Source of the DNA: Acidobacteriaceae bacterium
GTDB taxonomy: Bacteria; Acidobacteriota; Terriglobia; Terriglobales; Acidobacteriaceae
DNA length: 5,357 nucleotides
Direction: 5' to 3'
Assembly (NCBI GenBank): GCA_003132825.1
Contig: PKYX01000541.1
Span: 1-5,357, forward strand
The number at the start of each line of letters is the position of its first letter. The first letter of the stretch is position 1. A program made the position numbers and the translations under genes. This document shows, one piece after another, positions 3,982 through 5,357 of the stretch. Below the pieces are notes generated by a model. The model saw nothing but the letters and a program-made list of their open reading frames with translations, had not been told where the DNA came from and ran no database searches.

Positions 3982-5357
3982 ATGAAGGGACTCAGCAAAA
4001 GCGTTGGTAGTACCTCGACAGAATCCGCGCGTGTGCTCGTGGTCAGCCGGGAACCGGCCGGTTTAGCCTCGTTGCAAGCGATTGGCCAGGCCAATGCGTG
4101 GGAGATCGAGATTACCGGCAGCGGATGCGAAGCTCTCGAGCGAGTGCAGTCGGGCAGCCAGCCAAATCTGGTGTTGCTCGACTTGGCGCAGGGCGATGCT
4201 GATGGCCTGTTCACTCTGCGCTGGCTGCGCCGCGTTCGGCCCGGCGTTCCGGTGGTGCTGCTGGCGCATTCCGGCGACGCCCAACAGCGGACTGAAGCGA
4301 TGCGGCTGGGAGCGCATGACTATCTGGTGCGACCGGTGCACGAAAAGGAACTGGAAGGCGTGATGCGCAGCCATCTGGCTTCCGGTCCCGAGGGCGTGGA
4401 CACGGAAATCACCAGTGAGAAGGTGGAGCAGATCGGCGACGACGCATTCTTCGTGGCCTCCAGTCCGATCATGCGCAAGCTGCGGGCGCAGGCGGAACTG
4501 CTGGCGCAGGTGGATGTGCCACTGCTCATCGTGGGGGAAAGCGGCAGCGGCAAGGAATCGACCGCCCGCTTGATTCACAAGCTGTCGGTGCGATCCGGAT
4601 TTCGTTTCCGCAAAGTGAATTGCGCGGCGCTGCCCGGCGATCTGCTGGAGCGCGAGCTCTTTGGCTACGAGCCCGGGGCCTTTCCCGGGGCGGTTGGTGG
4701 ACGGCCGGGAAAATTCGAACTCTCGGAAAAGGGCACCATCCTGCTGGATGATATCGAGGAAATGCCAAGCCACCTGCAGGCCAAGCTGCTGCAGGTTCTG
4801 CAGGACAAACAGTTCTCGCGCATCGGCGCAGAAGCCCGGGTGAATGTGGACGTGCGGATCATTGCGGCCACCGAAGGAAACCTGGAGCAAGCTCTGGCGG
4901 AAAAGAAGCTGCGGGAAGATCTGTATTATCGGCTGAGCGCTTTCACTGTGCATGTCCCACCTCTGCGGCAGAGAAAAGACGAAATTTCTTTGCTGCTTGG
5001 GCACTCGATGAACCAGATGGCGAGGCGCTACGGGCTGGCCACGCGGACGTTTTCGCCGGCCGTGATCGAAGCCTGCCAGGCCCATGCGTGGCCCGGCAAT
5101 TTGCGAGAGCTCGAGAGCTTCGTGAAGCGTTACCTGGTGATGGGCGAGAACCAGGAACTGGCGCTCCATGAACTGGGCCAGGATTGGGAGTGGGAATCCG
5201 AAAATACGCCGCTGCCGCTGCCGCTCGAGTCGGCGCCGCGAGCCGCCGATGAGGCAGCCGAATCGGAGGAGGCTCCGTCCGGACTTCGCTCCCTGGTGCA
5301 AAGCGTCAAGGGCGAGACCGAACGCAATGCCATCGCGGCGGCGCTCGAGCAGACCCA
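3982..5357 (+). CDS. NtrC-type sigma-54 regulator, atypical motifs, truncated by window
   Basis: 458 complete codons to the right edge. Residues about 16-132 form a receiver: Asp67 is kept (NLVLLDL) but the acidic pair is Ser22-Arg23, the conserved Thr is Ala95 and the Lys is Arg117. Residues about 153-385 are the AAA+ sigma-54 interaction domain. It shows Walker A GESGSGKE (185-192), NCAALPGDLLERELFG, GAFPGA (232-237) in place of GAFTGA, Walker B ILLDDIEEMP with Asp257 where Glu is usual, the arginine-finger region LREDLYYRLSAF (310-321), PPLRQRKDEI, and sensor II WPGNLRELE (370-378). After an acidic linker, SLVQSVKGETERNAIAAALEQT resembles the start of a Fis-type helix-turn-helix that is cut off. 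The family remodels sigma-54 holoenzyme by ATP hydrolysis. In exosortase/PEP-CTERM loci a related regulator is PrsR; equivalence here is only possible. It likely acts on the two sigma-54-like elements upstream, if the GAFPGA loop is competent. The start at ATG 3982 is the only reasonable one. Confidence 0.9.
   Translation, partial: MKGLSKSVGSTSTESARVLVVSREPAGLASLQAIGQANAWEIEITGSGCEALERVQSGSQPNLVLLDLAQGDADGLFTLRWLRRVRPGVPVVLLAHSGDAQQRTEAMRLGAHDYLVRPVHEKELEGVMRSHLASGPEGVDTEITSEKVEQIGDDAFFVASSPIMRKLRAQAELLAQVDVPLLIVGESGSGKESTARLIHKLSVRSGFRFRKVNCAALPGDLLERELFGYEPGAFPGAVGGRPGKFELSEKGTILLDDIEEMPSHLQAKLLQVLQDKQFSRIGAEARVNVDVRIIAATEGNLEQALAEKKLREDLYYRLSAFTVHVPPLRQRKDEISLLLGHSMNQMARRYGLATRTFSPAVIEACQAHAWPGNLRELESFVKRYLVMGENQELALHELGQDWEWESENTPLPLPLESAPRAADEAAESEEAPSGLRSLVQSVKGETERNAIAAALEQT

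Noticed and set aside
4063..5301. 412-codon open frame on the - strand
   Set aside because: It lies opposite the sigma-54 activator, whose + strand frame has unmistakable NtrC-family motifs. The - strand product is Gln/His/Arg-rich with no family resemblance and is an antisense shadow of GC-rich coding DNA.

Overview
The window looks like a chromosomal piece of a moderately GC-rich bacterium, most likely an Acidobacteriota (Terriglobia-type) genome. That placement is an inference from gene content: a VanZ protein carrying an extracellular LamG-like domain, a LuxR-type regulator with a Sel1-like tail, a UpxY-type NusG paralogue and an NtrC-type sigma-54 activator. This mix is typical of exopolysaccharide/exosortase-type loci in that phylum. 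No exosortase, glycosyltransferase or PEP-CTERM gene lies inside the window, so the link to an envelope polysaccharide locus is contextual.

Layout. Bases 1-368 hold no gene I can defend; the stretch is purine-rich on the + strand and ends in an 8-bp inverted repeat just before the first gene. Bases 369-1484 (+) encode a membrane protein with an N-terminal anchor, a LamG/concanavalin-like middle and a C-terminal VanZ domain. It converges, across a 74-bp gap with a possible terminator stem, on a - strand regulator (1559-2620) built as pseudo-receiver, LuxR helix-turn-helix and Sel1-like tail. A 720-bp divergent intergenic region (2621-3340) follows. On the + strand come a UpxY/NusG-like antiterminator (3341-3898) and, 83 bp later, a sigma-54-dependent regulator (3982 to the right edge, truncated near the start of its Fis-type DNA-binding domain).

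The intergenic region is the densest part. It carries a sigma-54-like -24/-12 element facing each way: one gives a leader of about 25 nt to the LuxR-type gene, the other a leader of about 245 nt to the antiterminator gene. Other features are a strongly AT-rich tract 40-80 bp upstream of the + strand element, a recurring TTGCA/TGCAAC motif with two perfect GTTGCAAC palindromes, and a + strand leader with three consecutive hairpins, an ops-like GGCGGTAC and a C-rich, G-poor stretch just before the start codon.

Working model (inference): the sigma-54 activator drives one or both divergent promoters, and the NusG paralogue acts on long transcripts, possibly including its own leader. The LuxR/Sel1 protein adds a further control layer. 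Both regulators have degraded receiver domains. The activator also has GAFPGA in place of GAFTGA and Asp-Asp in place of Asp-Glu in Walker B, so neither is likely to work as a standard phosphorylation-switched response regulator.
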